NCBI GenBank assembly: GCA_026393275.1
Contig: JAPLAM010000012.1
Coordinates: forward strand, 1-37,654
Direction: 5' to 3'
Origin: Arthrobacter sp.
GTDB lineage: Bacteria > Actinomycetota > Actinomycetes > Actinomycetales > Micrococcaceae
DNA: 37,654 nucleotides
The notes below the pieces were generated by a model. The model worked only from the letters and a program-made list of their open reading frames with translations, had not been told where the DNA came from and ran no database searches. A program made the translations under genes and the position numbers. How positions within the stretch are numbered: position 1 is the first letter of the stretch; each line of letters begins with the position of its first letter. Of this stretch, positions 8,119 to 15,259 are shown piece by piece.

Positions 8119-8908
8119 CGGCGCCTACGCGCTGCGTTACGCCTACCGCACTGAGTCCTTCAAGGGCGAGCACTTCCATGGATACGCCAGCGACTGCCAT
8201 GACCGCTGGCCCATTGACTACTACACCTGGGTCATCGTGCAAGATGGGGTGCCGTACGTTTTCGATGCGGGCTTCACCCGCGAAGAAGCCGAACGCCGCG
8301 GGGCCCGCACCTATCTGGGCTCGCCGGTTGAACTGCTGGAAAAACTGGGATTTGCGCCGGCGGACGTTCCAGTGCTCGTGCTATCGCACCTTCATTACGA
8401 CCACACCGGCCACCTTTCCTGCTATCCGAATGCGCGCATATTCGTGCAGGCCAGCGAACTCGAATTTTGGCAAGGCCCGTACTCGCGCCGTGGGGCATAC
8501 GTCCATCTCCGCCCCCATGAGGACCTCCTGGCGCTGCGGAAACTCGTAGACGAAGGACGCGTCGAACTTCTGGAAGGCGACGCCGAGATCGCCCCAGGGA
8601 TCACCGTGCATCGCGTCGGCGGACATACTGCCGGAACCCAGGTCATGCGCGTCGAGACAGCCGAGGGACCTCTGGTTCTGGCCTCGGATGCCTCGCACTT
8701 CTACGCCAACTTCGAAGAAGACCGCCCCTACGGCGCCGTGCACCAGCTCGACTTGATGTACGCGGCCTTCGACATCCTCTTCGAGCTCGCCGGAGAAGAA
8801 GGCGTGATCGTTCCTGGACATGACCCACGAGTACCAGAGCGACATCAGCCACTCAGCGATGATCCCCGCATCATCCGGCTACGTGTTCCTCGCGCCGAAG
8901 TATCTTAG
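8105..8908 (+). CDS. Metallo-beta-lactamase-fold lactonase (AttM/AhlD-like)
   Basis: This 267-residue enzyme is predicted to hydrolyse a lactone ring to a hydroxyacid. All dinuclear zinc ligands are visible: H95, H97, D99 and H100 in SHLHYDHTGH, H174 in VGGHTAG, D195 in ASDASH and H239 in VPGHDPRV. The length and the 'HLHYDH' form match N-acyl-homoserine lactonases AhlD and AttM/BlcC rather than antibiotic beta-lactamases. The ATG at 8105 overlaps the previous gene by 14 bases and has GGGGAGG just upstream. Placed beside two dehydrogenases, a role in opening a small lactone as a carbon source is more likely than signal quenching, as for BlcC in Agrobacterium. Quorum quenching remains possible. 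Confidence 0.82.
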   Translation: MTASDGAYALRYAYRTESFKGEHFHGYASDCHDRWPIDYYTWVIVQDGVPYVFDAGFTREEAERRGARTYLGSPVELLEKLGFAPADVPVLVLSHLHYDHTGHLSCYPNARIFVQASELEFWQGPYSRRGAYVHLRPHEDLLALRKLVDEGRVELLEGDAEIAPGITVHRVGGHTAGTQVMRVETAEGPLVLASDASHFYANFEEDRPYGAVHQLDLMYAAFDILFELAGEEGVIVPGHDPRVPERHQPLSDDPRIIRLRVPRAEVS

Positions 8909-8915
8909 TACTCAC

Positions 8916-8935
8916 TTGTATACATATGTATACAA
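8916..8935. promoter_or_regulatory. Perfect 20-bp palindrome, probable GntR operator
   Basis: TTGTATACATATGTATACAA is a perfect palindrome in the 96-base gap between the lactonase and the flavoprotein gene, 70 bases before the GTG start. Its TGTATACA cores are repeated as overlapping half-sites. GntR/FCD regulators are known to bind AT-rich palindromes built on GTATAC or TNGTNNNACNA. The GntR gene at 10523, two positions downstream, is the nearest candidate ligand; the one at 1079 is the other. The region is markedly AT-rich within GC-rich surroundings, which favours a promoter here. Confidence 0.75.
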
Positions 8936-9004
8936 TAAAATTCCGGAGCTAGATGCGGACGCATGTTGGCCCAAGGTGACAAATAACTCCGAAAGGAACT
9001 GGTT

Positions 9005-10477
9005 GTGACGACCCCAACTGAATTTGATGTGATTGTTGTCGGCGGTGGAAACGCCGCCTTCGCGGCCGCCCACGCTGCAGCTGAACGCGGGCGCAAGGTT
9101 GTGTTGCTGGAACGTGGCCGTGAGGACATGGCTGGCGGCAACAGTTTTTACACGGCCGGCGCTACCCGCATCTCCCATGACGGACTCGAGGACCTCAAGG
9201 ACTTCGTGGAACAGGACAACCGCCACGACGTGACCGAAGTCCCGCCCTACTCGAGCGAAGAGTACCTCTCTGACCTGATCAAGGTCACTGAAGGGAAAAC
9301 GGACCTTGCCATGGCAGAAGTGTTGGTCAACGAGTCCCAGGACGCAGTGAGGTGGCTCAACGGCCTTGGCCTCAAGTACCGGCTGATGTACGAGCGTCAG
9401 GCATACTCGCGTTCCGACGGCTCCTACCTCTTCTGGGGAGGTCTGCATGTCGGGAATGTCGGAGGCGGCGAGGGGCTCATTGCCGACCATGCCGACGTCG
9501 CAGCACGGCTTGGAACGGAAGTCCGTTACGGCATTCGCGCTACCGACCTTATTGTTGAAGGCGGCAAGGTGGTCGGCGTCCGCGGAATCGACGATGAGGG
9601 CGACGAGCATGAAGTGCGCGCCGAGAGCGTTGTTATCGCCTCGGGTGGCTTCGAGTCGAGCCCCGAATGGCGCCAGCAGCATCTCGGCGAGGGCTGGGAG
9701 AACGCGAAAGTTCGCGGAACCCCCTACAACGTCGGAGACATGATCGAAGCGGCCATCAAGATCGGGGCAGCCAAGGGCGGTGATTGGTCCTCATGCCACT
9801 CGGTCCAGTGGGACGCCGGGGCCGAAGACAACGAGTCGAACCGCGAGCTGACCAACCGGCTGACTCGACAGAGTTACCCGTTGGGCATCATCGTCAACCG
9901 CAATGGCGAGCGCTTCCTGGACGAGGGAGCAGACTTCCGCAACTACACCTATGCCAAATACGGTAAGGAAATCCTCCGGCAGCCCGGCTCGATTTCGTGG
10001 CAAATCTTTGACGCAACGCTGCGACCGATGCTGCGCACCGAGGAATACGACATGCCGGGAATCGCCGTCCACCGGGCCGACAGCATTGGTGAGCTGGCAG
10101 AAGCCATGGGCGTGGACCCTTCGGCGCTCGCCTCGACGGTAGATGCGTTCAACGCCTCCATCGACCGCGACATCCCATTTGATCCGACGGTGCTCGATGG
10201 CCGCGCAGCCAACGTGCATCCACCGAAGTCGAACTGGTCTTCGCCGATCGAGACGGGACCGTTCTACGCATACCCCGTCACCTGCGGAATCACCTTCACT
10301 TTTGGTGGCCTCAAAGGCGACCTCGAAGGGCGGGTACTGGACGAGAGCGGGGAACCGATCCAGGGATTGTTCGTCTGCGGTGAGGCGCTGGGGGGGCTCT
10401 TCTCCGGCAATTACCCCGGCGGCTCGGGTCTTGCCGCCGGAATGGTCTTCGGACGTCGGGCCGGGGCGATAGCCTAA
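9005..10477 (+). CDS. FAD-dependent dehydrogenase, TcuA / fumarate reductase flavoprotein family
   Basis: This 490-residue flavoprotein has the N-terminal dinucleotide motif VIVVGGGNAAFAAA (residues 10-23), where the GGGNAA form is typical of tricarballylate dehydrogenase TcuA. A substrate domain follows, and the C-terminus has the family signature 'GITFTFGGLKGD...GLFVCGEALGGLFSGNYPGGSGLAAGMVFGR', which closes over FAD. Relatives oxidise or reduce tricarboxylate, succinate/fumarate or 3-ketosteroid substrates at a C-C bond. The start is GTG at 9005 with GAAAGGAAC about 8 bases upstream. The gene lies behind a 20-bp palindrome and before a GntR gene, so it may have its own promoter. A role desaturating a dicarboxylate or tricarboxylate intermediate is an inference; no separate electron-transfer subunit (TcuB) is present. 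Confidence 0.83.
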   Translation: MTTPTEFDVIVVGGGNAAFAAAHAAAERGRKVVLLERGREDMAGGNSFYTAGATRISHDGLEDLKDFVEQDNRHDVTEVPPYSSEEYLSDLIKVTEGKTDLAMAEVLVNESQDAVRWLNGLGLKYRLMYERQAYSRSDGSYLFWGGLHVGNVGGGEGLIADHADVAARLGTEVRYGIRATDLIVEGGKVVGVRGIDDEGDEHEVRAESVVIASGGFESSPEWRQQHLGEGWENAKVRGTPYNVGDMIEAAIKIGAAKGGDWSSCHSVQWDAGAEDNESNRELTNRLTRQSYPLGIIVNRNGERFLDEGADFRNYTYAKYGKEILRQPGSISWQIFDATLRPMLRTEEYDMPGIAVHRADSIGELAEAMGVDPSALASTVDAFNASIDRDIPFDPTVLDGRAANVHPPKSNWSSPIETGPFYAYPVTCGITFTFGGLKGDLEGRVLDESGEPIQGLFVCGEALGGLFSGNYPGGSGLAAGMVFGRRAGAIA

Positions 10478-10522
10478 TTCCCTAACTGCTTACGACGATA
10501 GGGATACTCGAGGGCGTGTGCG

Positions 10523-11158
10523 ATGTCGACAAATGTCTACGATACGATCCGTGATGCCATCGTCAGCGGGCGCATCAAAGCCGGTGAACCGCTGAGCGAG
10601 AACAAGCTCGCCGCAGATTACGGAACGTCCCGCACGCCCATCCGCGAAGCGCTGCACCGGCTCGAGATCGAAGGTCTCGTGGAACGGTTGCCGCGTGGCG
10701 TGCAGGTACGTGAGACGAGCCCCGAAGAGATCATCGACATCTACGACGTGCGCATCACCCTGGAGGGAGCTGCGGCGCGGGCGGCAGCGGAGCGAGCGAC
10801 AGAGCTGGACCGACGCCGCCTGCGTGCAACTCAGTCAGCTATGGTTGCGGCGGGGGAAGATCCGGGCGACCGAGCGCAGGCGAACCGCCAATTCCACGAA
10901 GCTATCTGGGCGGCCAGCCACAGCCCCACCCTTGTGGATCTGCTTCACCGGCTCAACGTGCATCTTGTGCGTTACCCCACAACCACCCTCGAATTCGAAG
11001 ACCGTTGGAAAGCCGTGCTCGCTGAACACGAGGCACTGCTCGACGCTATCGAGGCCCGTGATGCCGCAAAAGCACGCGAGATCGCAGAAGCGCATATGAC
11101 CGGCGCTCGTGAGGTGCGCATGCGCATGTACGCTCACTCGGACCCAGACGAGCAGTGA
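10523..11158 (+). CDS. GntR-family transcriptional regulator, FCD type (second)
   Basis: This 211-residue regulator starts directly with the winged helix: 'VYDTIRDAIVSGRIKAGEPLSE' and 'NKLAADYGTSRTPIREALHRLE' (residues 5-48). The FCD domain follows, with 'VRITLEGAAARAAAERA', 'NRQFHEAIWAASHSPTL' and the C-terminal 'EAHMTGAREVRMRMY' His region. It lies 45 bases after the flavoprotein gene in the same direction, so it is probably co-transcribed and self-regulating through the palindrome at 8916-8935. It resembles the GntR at 1079 in architecture but is clearly divergent in sequence, so the cluster may have two effectors. The start at 10523 is chosen because it gives the standard FCD-regulator length; the Shine-Dalgarno sequence is weak. 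Confidence 0.86.
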   Translation: MSTNVYDTIRDAIVSGRIKAGEPLSENKLAADYGTSRTPIREALHRLEIEGLVERLPRGVQVRETSPEEIIDIYDVRITLEGAAARAAAERATELDRRRLRATQSAMVAAGEDPGDRAQANRQFHEAIWAASHSPTLVDLLHRLNVHLVRYPTTTLEFEDRWKAVLAEHEALLDAIEARDAAKAREIAEAHMTGAREVRMRMYAHSDPDEQ

Positions 11159-11210
11159 ACAGTGCAGAATTCGATCCGGGCGTGGTGGCCGGGTCGGAGT
11201 CCCTCGGTTT

Positions 11211-11726
11211 CTAGATCGGGTCGGCGTCGGTCGGTGCCGGCTGCCCCACCGCTTCTTCACCGGCGCGGACCGTCGCCTCGATCATGGCAGTCATGAACCG
11301 GGTGGCGGTCTCCAGTTCCTCCGGCGTGAAGCCCTGCAGCGCGGCCCCCATGTGCTGGGCGAGCGGCCGGAACATGGCGCCGCCGTCGCGGTAGGCCTTG
11401 GGGGTCATCCGGAGCTGGACCTGCCGGCGGTCCGTGCCCTGCCGTTCCCGGACCACGTGCCCGGACTTGTCCAGCCGGTCGATGAGAGCCGTCGTGGCGG
11501 GCGAGCTGAGGTGGAGTTCCTTGCGGAGCACGCCTGGGGTGACCACCTGGTTTTTCGCGGTGTGCTGCATGATCACGGCCAGTGCGTTGAGATCCGTGCG
11601 GTGCATGTGATTGCTCCCGCCCGCCGCGTCGACATAGCGGTTGGCCTCGAGGCTGAACTCCTGGAGCAGGTGGACCAGCGGCGGTGGTCCGGCGGCGCCC
11701 GGCCGGCCCGATGCTTCAGCTGTCAT
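11211..11726 (-). CDS. MarR-family transcriptional regulator
   Basis: This 171-residue winged-helix regulator carries the DNA-binding core 'VVTPGVLRKELHLSSPATTALIDRLDKSGHVVRERQGTDRRQVQLRMT' (about residues 62-110), including the D-R-R-Q-V wing typical of MarR. The flanking helices supply the dimer interface. It is divergent from the MMPL exporter gene, with 235 bases between the two starts. That gap contains a TATCTCCA/TGGAGATA palindrome over the exporter promoter, so it most likely represses the exporter until a small, possibly aromatic or antibiotic, ligand releases it. GGAAGGAGTT on the minus strand (11728-11737) provides a good ribosome-binding site for the ATG at 11726. Confidence 0.88.
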   Translation of the reverse strand: MTAEASGRPGAAGPPPLVHLLQEFSLEANRYVDAAGGSNHMHRTDLNALAVIMQHTAKNQVVTPGVLRKELHLSSPATTALIDRLDKSGHVVRERQGTDRRQVQLRMTPKAYRDGGAMFRPLAQHMGAALQGFTPEELETATRFMTAMIEATVRAGEEAVGQPAPTDADPI

Positions 11727-11878
11727 GGCCGAACTCCTTCCCTGGTGAATGTTTCCCGCCCTGCTTGTTTCCCGCGCTGCGCGGACCTTTCCGGCGCACA
11801 GCGCCCTCCGGAGTTTACTTCAGGGCCTCCCACAGGCGCTGGGCGGCATCGGGCCGGGAGAACATCCGCAAATTAATT

Positions 11879-11910
11879 TATCTCCAGTGGGTATCTCCAC
11901 AATGGAGATA
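11879..11910. promoter_or_regulatory. MarR operator: TATCTCCA inverted repeat plus extra half-site
   Basis: A perfect inverted repeat TATCTCCA (11892-11899) - CAA - TGGAGATA (11903-11910) is preceded by a third copy of the half-site, TATCTCCA, at 11879-11886. The repeat ends 3 bases before the TATGAT -10 box at 11914, so a dimer bound here would block RNA polymerase. Its position between divergent MarR and exporter genes makes MarR the expected ligand. Confidence 0.8.
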
Positions 11911-11913
11911 GTC

Positions 11914-11919
11914 TATGAT
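11914..11919 (+). promoter_or_regulatory. -10 box (TATGAT) of the MMPL exporter promoter
   Basis: TATGAT matches the -10 consensus at 5 of 6 positions and lies about 43 bases before the ATG at 11962. A good -35 is not evident, which fits a regulated promoter. Transcription would begin near 11926, downstream of the in-frame ATG at 11902, so that earlier codon is not a usable start from this promoter. Confidence 0.6.
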
Positions 11920-11961
11920 GGATTAAATTCTACTCTTCCGAGGCCGCACCCGAAGGACGCC

Positions 11962-14166
11962 ATGAAAGACAACCTCAAGCACTCCACCCGAGTTCCGTTC
12001 TGGCTGCGTTGGCTGGTCCCCGTGGTGTTGGTGGTCGCCTGGCTGGCCATTGCCGGGGTCGGCGGCCCCACCTTCGGGCGGCTGAGCGAGGTCTCCTCCA
12101 ATGACCAGGCGTCCTTCCTGCCGGCCAGTGCCGAGGCTACGGCGGCGCAGGACTGGCAGGCCAAGTTCCGCGACTCCAAGGAGATCCCGGCCGTCATCGT
12201 GATCGAGGGAGATTCGGCTTTCACCCGGGCCCAGTTGGGCCAGGCTGCCGCGCTTAAAGGCAAGCTGGAGGCCCTGAAGGTCGGCAGCACCGTCATCGGT
12301 CCCATTCCGTCGCAGGATTCGAAGGCCGTGCAGTTCGTGGTCCCCATCGATTCCTCCGGCGTAGTCAAGGACATCGTCAAAGAACTCCGGACTGAGGTGA
12401 CCGCGTCCGCGCCGGAGGGAATGCGGACCTTCGTGACGGGGCCCGCCGGCCTCACCGCTGACCTCGTCAGCGCGTTCGCCGGCATCGACGGCATCCTGCT
12501 GCTCGTCGCCCTCGGTGCCGTGTTCCTGATCCTGCTGATTGTCTACCGCTCGCTGCTGCTGCCGATCGCCGTGCTGTTCACGTCGGTCTTCGCGCTGTGT
12601 GCCGCCATCCTGCTCGTCTTCGGCATGGCCAAGCTGGGCTGGATCCAGCTCAACGGCCAAAGCCAGGGCATCCTCTCCATCCTGGTGATCGGCGCCGCCA
12701 CGGACTACGCACTGCTCTATGTTGCCCGGTTCCGCGAAGCCCTGACGCACACCACCAACCGCACGGCCGCCGCGCTGACGGCGTGGAAGAAATCCTGGGA
12801 ACCCATCCTGGCTTCCGGCGCCACGGTCATCATCGCCCTGCTGTGCCTGCTGTTCTCCGACCTCAACTCCAACAAGGGACTCGGCCCGGTAGCGGCCGCG
12901 GGAATCCTGTGTTCGCTCTTCGCCGCCCTGACCCTGCTGCCCGCGATGATGGCACTGCTGGGCCGGGCCGCGTTCTGGCCGTTCCGCCCCAAGGTGCTCC
13001 CGGACACTGAGCGTGAGCCTGAACTCGTCACCGGGCTCGAGGGCCAGAAGGGCCTGTGGCGCGCCACCGGGTCGCTCGTTTCCCGCCGGCCGCGGACCGT
13101 CTGGGTCGCCTCCGTGTTGCTGCTCCTGGTTGCCTCGGCCGGCATCCTGCAGCTCAAGGCCAACGGCGTGCCGCAGACCGCCGTCATCCTCACGGCTTCC
13201 AACGCCGTCGACGGCCAGGACGCCCTGGCCCGGCACTTCGACGCCGGCTCCGGCAGCCCTGCCGTGATCGTCGCCGACCAGGCGAAAGCCCAGGACGTGT
13301 TGGCAAAAACCAATACGACCGACGGCGTCGGCGACGCCTATCTGCTGGCCGAGGGCAGCGTGCCGATCATCACCGGCGCGCCCGGCGCCCCAACGGCCCC
13401 GGCCGTCAGGGACGGCAAGGTCCTGATCAACGCGACGCTGAACTTCGCCGCCGACTCCAACGAGGCCGAAAACGTGGTGGTGTCCCTCCGCCAGGAACTC
13501 AAGAAGATCGACGACGGCGCCCTGGTTGGCGGCGTGACCGCGACGGCCCTGGACACCAACACCACCGCCCAGCGTGACCTCGTCACCATCATCCCGGTGA
13601 TCCTGGCGGTGATCCTCGTGATCCTGATGCTGCTGCTGCGCTCCGTGCTGGCACCGGTCCTGCTGGTCCTCTCCGTGGTGCTGTCCTACGGCGCCGCCAT
13701 GGGCGTCTCCGCCTTCGTGTTCAACCACATCTTCGGATTCCCGGGAGCCGATGCCACCGTTCCGCTCTTTGGCTTCGTCTTCCTGGTTGCCCTCGGGGTG
13801 GACTACAACATCTTCCTGATGAGCCGGGTCCGGGAAGAATCCATCAAGCACGGCACCCGGCCCGGCATCCTGCGCGGACTGGGCGTCACGGGCGGGGTAA
13901 TCACCTCCGCCGGTGTGGTGCTCGCCGCCACCTTCGCGGCCCTGGGCGTCATCCCCATCATGTTCCTGGTGCAGCTGGCGTTCATCGTGGCCTTCGGCGT
14001 GCTGCTGGACACCATTCTGGTCCGCTCGCTGCTGGTGCCCGCTCTGGCGTATGACATCGGCCCGCGAATCTGGTGGCCGAGCAAGCTGGGGCGTCCTGAG
14101 ACCGACGCCGCCACTGCCCGGCCGGCTGCCGTGGAGCCGGAATCCGCGGAGGCAGGGGTCCGCTAA
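11962..14166 (+). CDS. MMPL/RND-family transporter
   Basis: This 734-residue membrane exporter of the MmpL-like RND superfamily has two homologous halves. Each has one N-terminal membrane segment, an extracytoplasmic domain and a bundle of five segments. The proton-relay Asp-Tyr pairs are visible in 'IGAATDYALLYVARFREAL' and 'VALGVDYNIFLMSRVREE'. Typical actinobacterial MmpL proteins export lipids, siderophores or drugs; the divergent MarR regulator favours toxic-compound efflux. ATG 11962 is chosen over the upstream in-frame ATG 11902 because GAAGGA lies 4-9 bases before it and because the TATGAT promoter and operator overlap the earlier codon. The tail after the last membrane segment is Ala- and Pro-rich and probably disordered. 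Confidence 0.9.
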   Translation: MKDNLKHSTRVPFWLRWLVPVVLVVAWLAIAGVGGPTFGRLSEVSSNDQASFLPASAEATAAQDWQAKFRDSKEIPAVIVIEGDSAFTRAQLGQAAALKGKLEALKVGSTVIGPIPSQDSKAVQFVVPIDSSGVVKDIVKELRTEVTASAPEGMRTFVTGPAGLTADLVSAFAGIDGILLLVALGAVFLILLIVYRSLLLPIAVLFTSVFALCAAILLVFGMAKLGWIQLNGQSQGILSILVIGAATDYALLYVARFREALTHTTNRTAAALTAWKKSWEPILASGATVIIALLCLLFSDLNSNKGLGPVAAAGILCSLFAALTLLPAMMALLGRAAFWPFRPKVLPDTEREPELVTGLEGQKGLWRATGSLVSRRPRTVWVASVLLLLVASAGILQLKANGVPQTAVILTASNAVDGQDALARHFDAGSGSPAVIVADQAKAQDVLAKTNTTDGVGDAYLLAEGSVPIITGAPGAPTAPAVRDGKVLINATLNFAADSNEAENVVVSLRQELKKIDDGALVGGVTATALDTNTTAQRDLVTIIPVILAVILVILMLLLRSVLAPVLLVLSVVLSYGAAMGVSAFVFNHIFGFPGADATVPLFGFVFLVALGVDYNIFLMSRVREESIKHGTRPGILRGLGVTGGVITSAGVVLAATFAALGVIPIMFLVQLAFIVAFGVLLDTILVRSLLVPALAYDIGPRIWWPSKLGRPETDAATARPAAVEPESAEAGVR

Positions 14167-14202
14167 CCGGAACCCTGTCCCCGCCAACGACCGCAGCCGT
14201 CG

Positions 14203-15135
14203 TCACCGTCCCTGGTCCCCCCACCAGGCCACGGTGGCGGCGGCTGCTTCTTTGAGCGGCGTCGGTTGCAGCCCCAGGGCGGCCTGGCTTGCGGCGGAGT
14301 CCATCACGAACGGTTTTTCGAACTGGTAGAGCATCTCGGCCACCTCCCGGGCATCGCGTGAGAACAGGCCCAGACTCCGGAGCGCCCAGCCGGGCACCGC
14401 CCCAATTTTGGGCTTTGCGGCGCCGGCAGCGTCAGCGAACGCCGTTGCCAGCTGGCGCTGCGTCACGGCCGGCAGGGAGGGTGTGTGCCATACCTTGTTC
14501 CAAAGCTGAGGCGACTGCGCGGCATGGATCATTGCGGCCGCCAGATCGGGCACATAAGTGAAGGCGTGCGGCTGGTCGGCGCTGCCGATGACCCACAATT
14601 TCCTTCCGGCCAAGACGGGCGTGACCATGCGCTCGCCGCCATGGGAGGTCCTGACCCGTGGGCCAAAGAAATCGCCGGCCACCATGGCGACGGTGCTGGT
14701 GGCCGAGGCTGCCCTGGCCCGGAGCAGGTCGGCGCGGACCCCGCGCTTTCCGCCCCGGGCCTCTCGCGGACCGGCCTCGGTCATCGGGCGTCCCGGCTCG
14801 CTGTAGGAGTAGAGGCTTTCGGGAAAGACGACGACGGCGCCCGACTCTCCGGCCGCGGCCAGCACCGTCTGTTCTGCCCGGGGGAGCTCCGCCCGCCACG
14901 CGTCCGCCGTATAGGACGAGCCGTGGATGCAGTGGAAAACGGCGGCGGCCCCGGAGAAGGCGGCTCCGACGGCGGCGGGGTCCTGGACGTCTGCCAGGAC
15001 CCGCTCCACCAGGGGATGCTCCGGCCCACTGCCCGAGCGCGTCAAGATTCTGACGCGGTGGCCCTGCTCGGCCAGCCGTTCTGCCACGGTCCAACCAACC
15101 GGCCCGGCTCCAGTAACTACATACAGATCGTTCAT
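14203..15135 (-). CDS. NAD(P)-dependent epimerase/dehydratase-family protein (atypical SDR)
   Basis: This 310-residue Rossmann-fold protein starts MNDLYVVTGAGPVGWTVAERL, with the dinucleotide motif TGAGPVG (residues 8-14) followed by 'HRVRILTRSGS'. 'FHCIHGSSYTADAWRAELPRAEQTVLAAA' and 'VVFPESLYSYSEPGRPMTEAGP' correspond to the NAD-dependent epimerase pattern, with Tyr in the SLYSY segment, but the canonical YxxxK is not obvious, which suggests an atypical short-chain reductase. The ATG at 15135 is preceded on the minus strand by GAGGGGAAG; the open frame extends 24 codons further but without a ribosome-binding site. It is divergent from a TetR regulator across 124 bases, and an operator lies between them. 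Its substrate is unknown. Confidence 0.8.
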   Translation of the reverse strand: MNDLYVVTGAGPVGWTVAERLAEQGHRVRILTRSGSGPEHPLVERVLADVQDPAAVGAAFSGAAAVFHCIHGSSYTADAWRAELPRAEQTVLAAAGESGAVVVFPESLYSYSEPGRPMTEAGPREARGGKRGVRADLLRARAASATSTVAMVAGDFFGPRVRTSHGGERMVTPVLAGRKLWVIGSADQPHAFTYVPDLAAAMIHAAQSPQLWNKVWHTPSLPAVTQRQLATAFADAAGAAKPKIGAVPGWALRSLGLFSRDAREVAEMLYQFEKPFVMDSAASQAALGLQPTPLKEAAAATVAWWGDQGR

Positions 15136-15206
15136 GACTTCCCCTCTGAGGATTTTTTTGAGAGCGCTGCTCTCTCCAGTCTGCACATCGGCCGCGCATC
15201 TAGTCA

Positions 15207-15238
15207 AGAGCAGTGCTCACAATTGTTGACACTGCTCT
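15207..15238. promoter_or_regulatory. TetR operator candidate: AGAGCAGTG inverted repeat
   Basis: Perfect 9-bp arms AGAGCAGTG (15207-15215) and CACTGCTCT (15230-15238) enclose 14 bases. The repeat contains a TTGACA -35-like hexamer (15226-15231) pointing towards the TetR gene and a partly matching GATGCT at 15248-15253, 16 bases downstream. The position between divergent genes suggests autoregulation by the TetR product. A related imperfect repeat around GAGAGCGCTGCTCTC lies at 15160-15175. Confidence 0.7.
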
Positions 15239-15259
15239 GCATTGTGCGATGCTGGACCC

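Noticed and set aside
8105..8908. Antibiotic-resistance beta-lactamase interpretation
   Set aside because: There is no signal peptide, the HLHYDH and VPGHD motifs are of the lactonase type, and the gene is translationally coupled to a dehydrogenase.
11109..11876. 255-codon plus-strand frame across the MarR gene
   Set aside because: The minus strand encodes an unmistakable MarR winged helix and a good ribosome-binding site.
11902..11961. Earlier ATG for the MMPL gene at 11902
   Set aside because: It lies inside the operator and upstream of the likely transcription start; the ATG at 11962 has a better Shine-Dalgarno sequence.
11923..14187. 754-codon open frame antisense to the MMPL exporter
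   Set aside because: It has low-complexity Gln/His/Gly composition from the complement of hydrophobic codons; the sense gene is clear.
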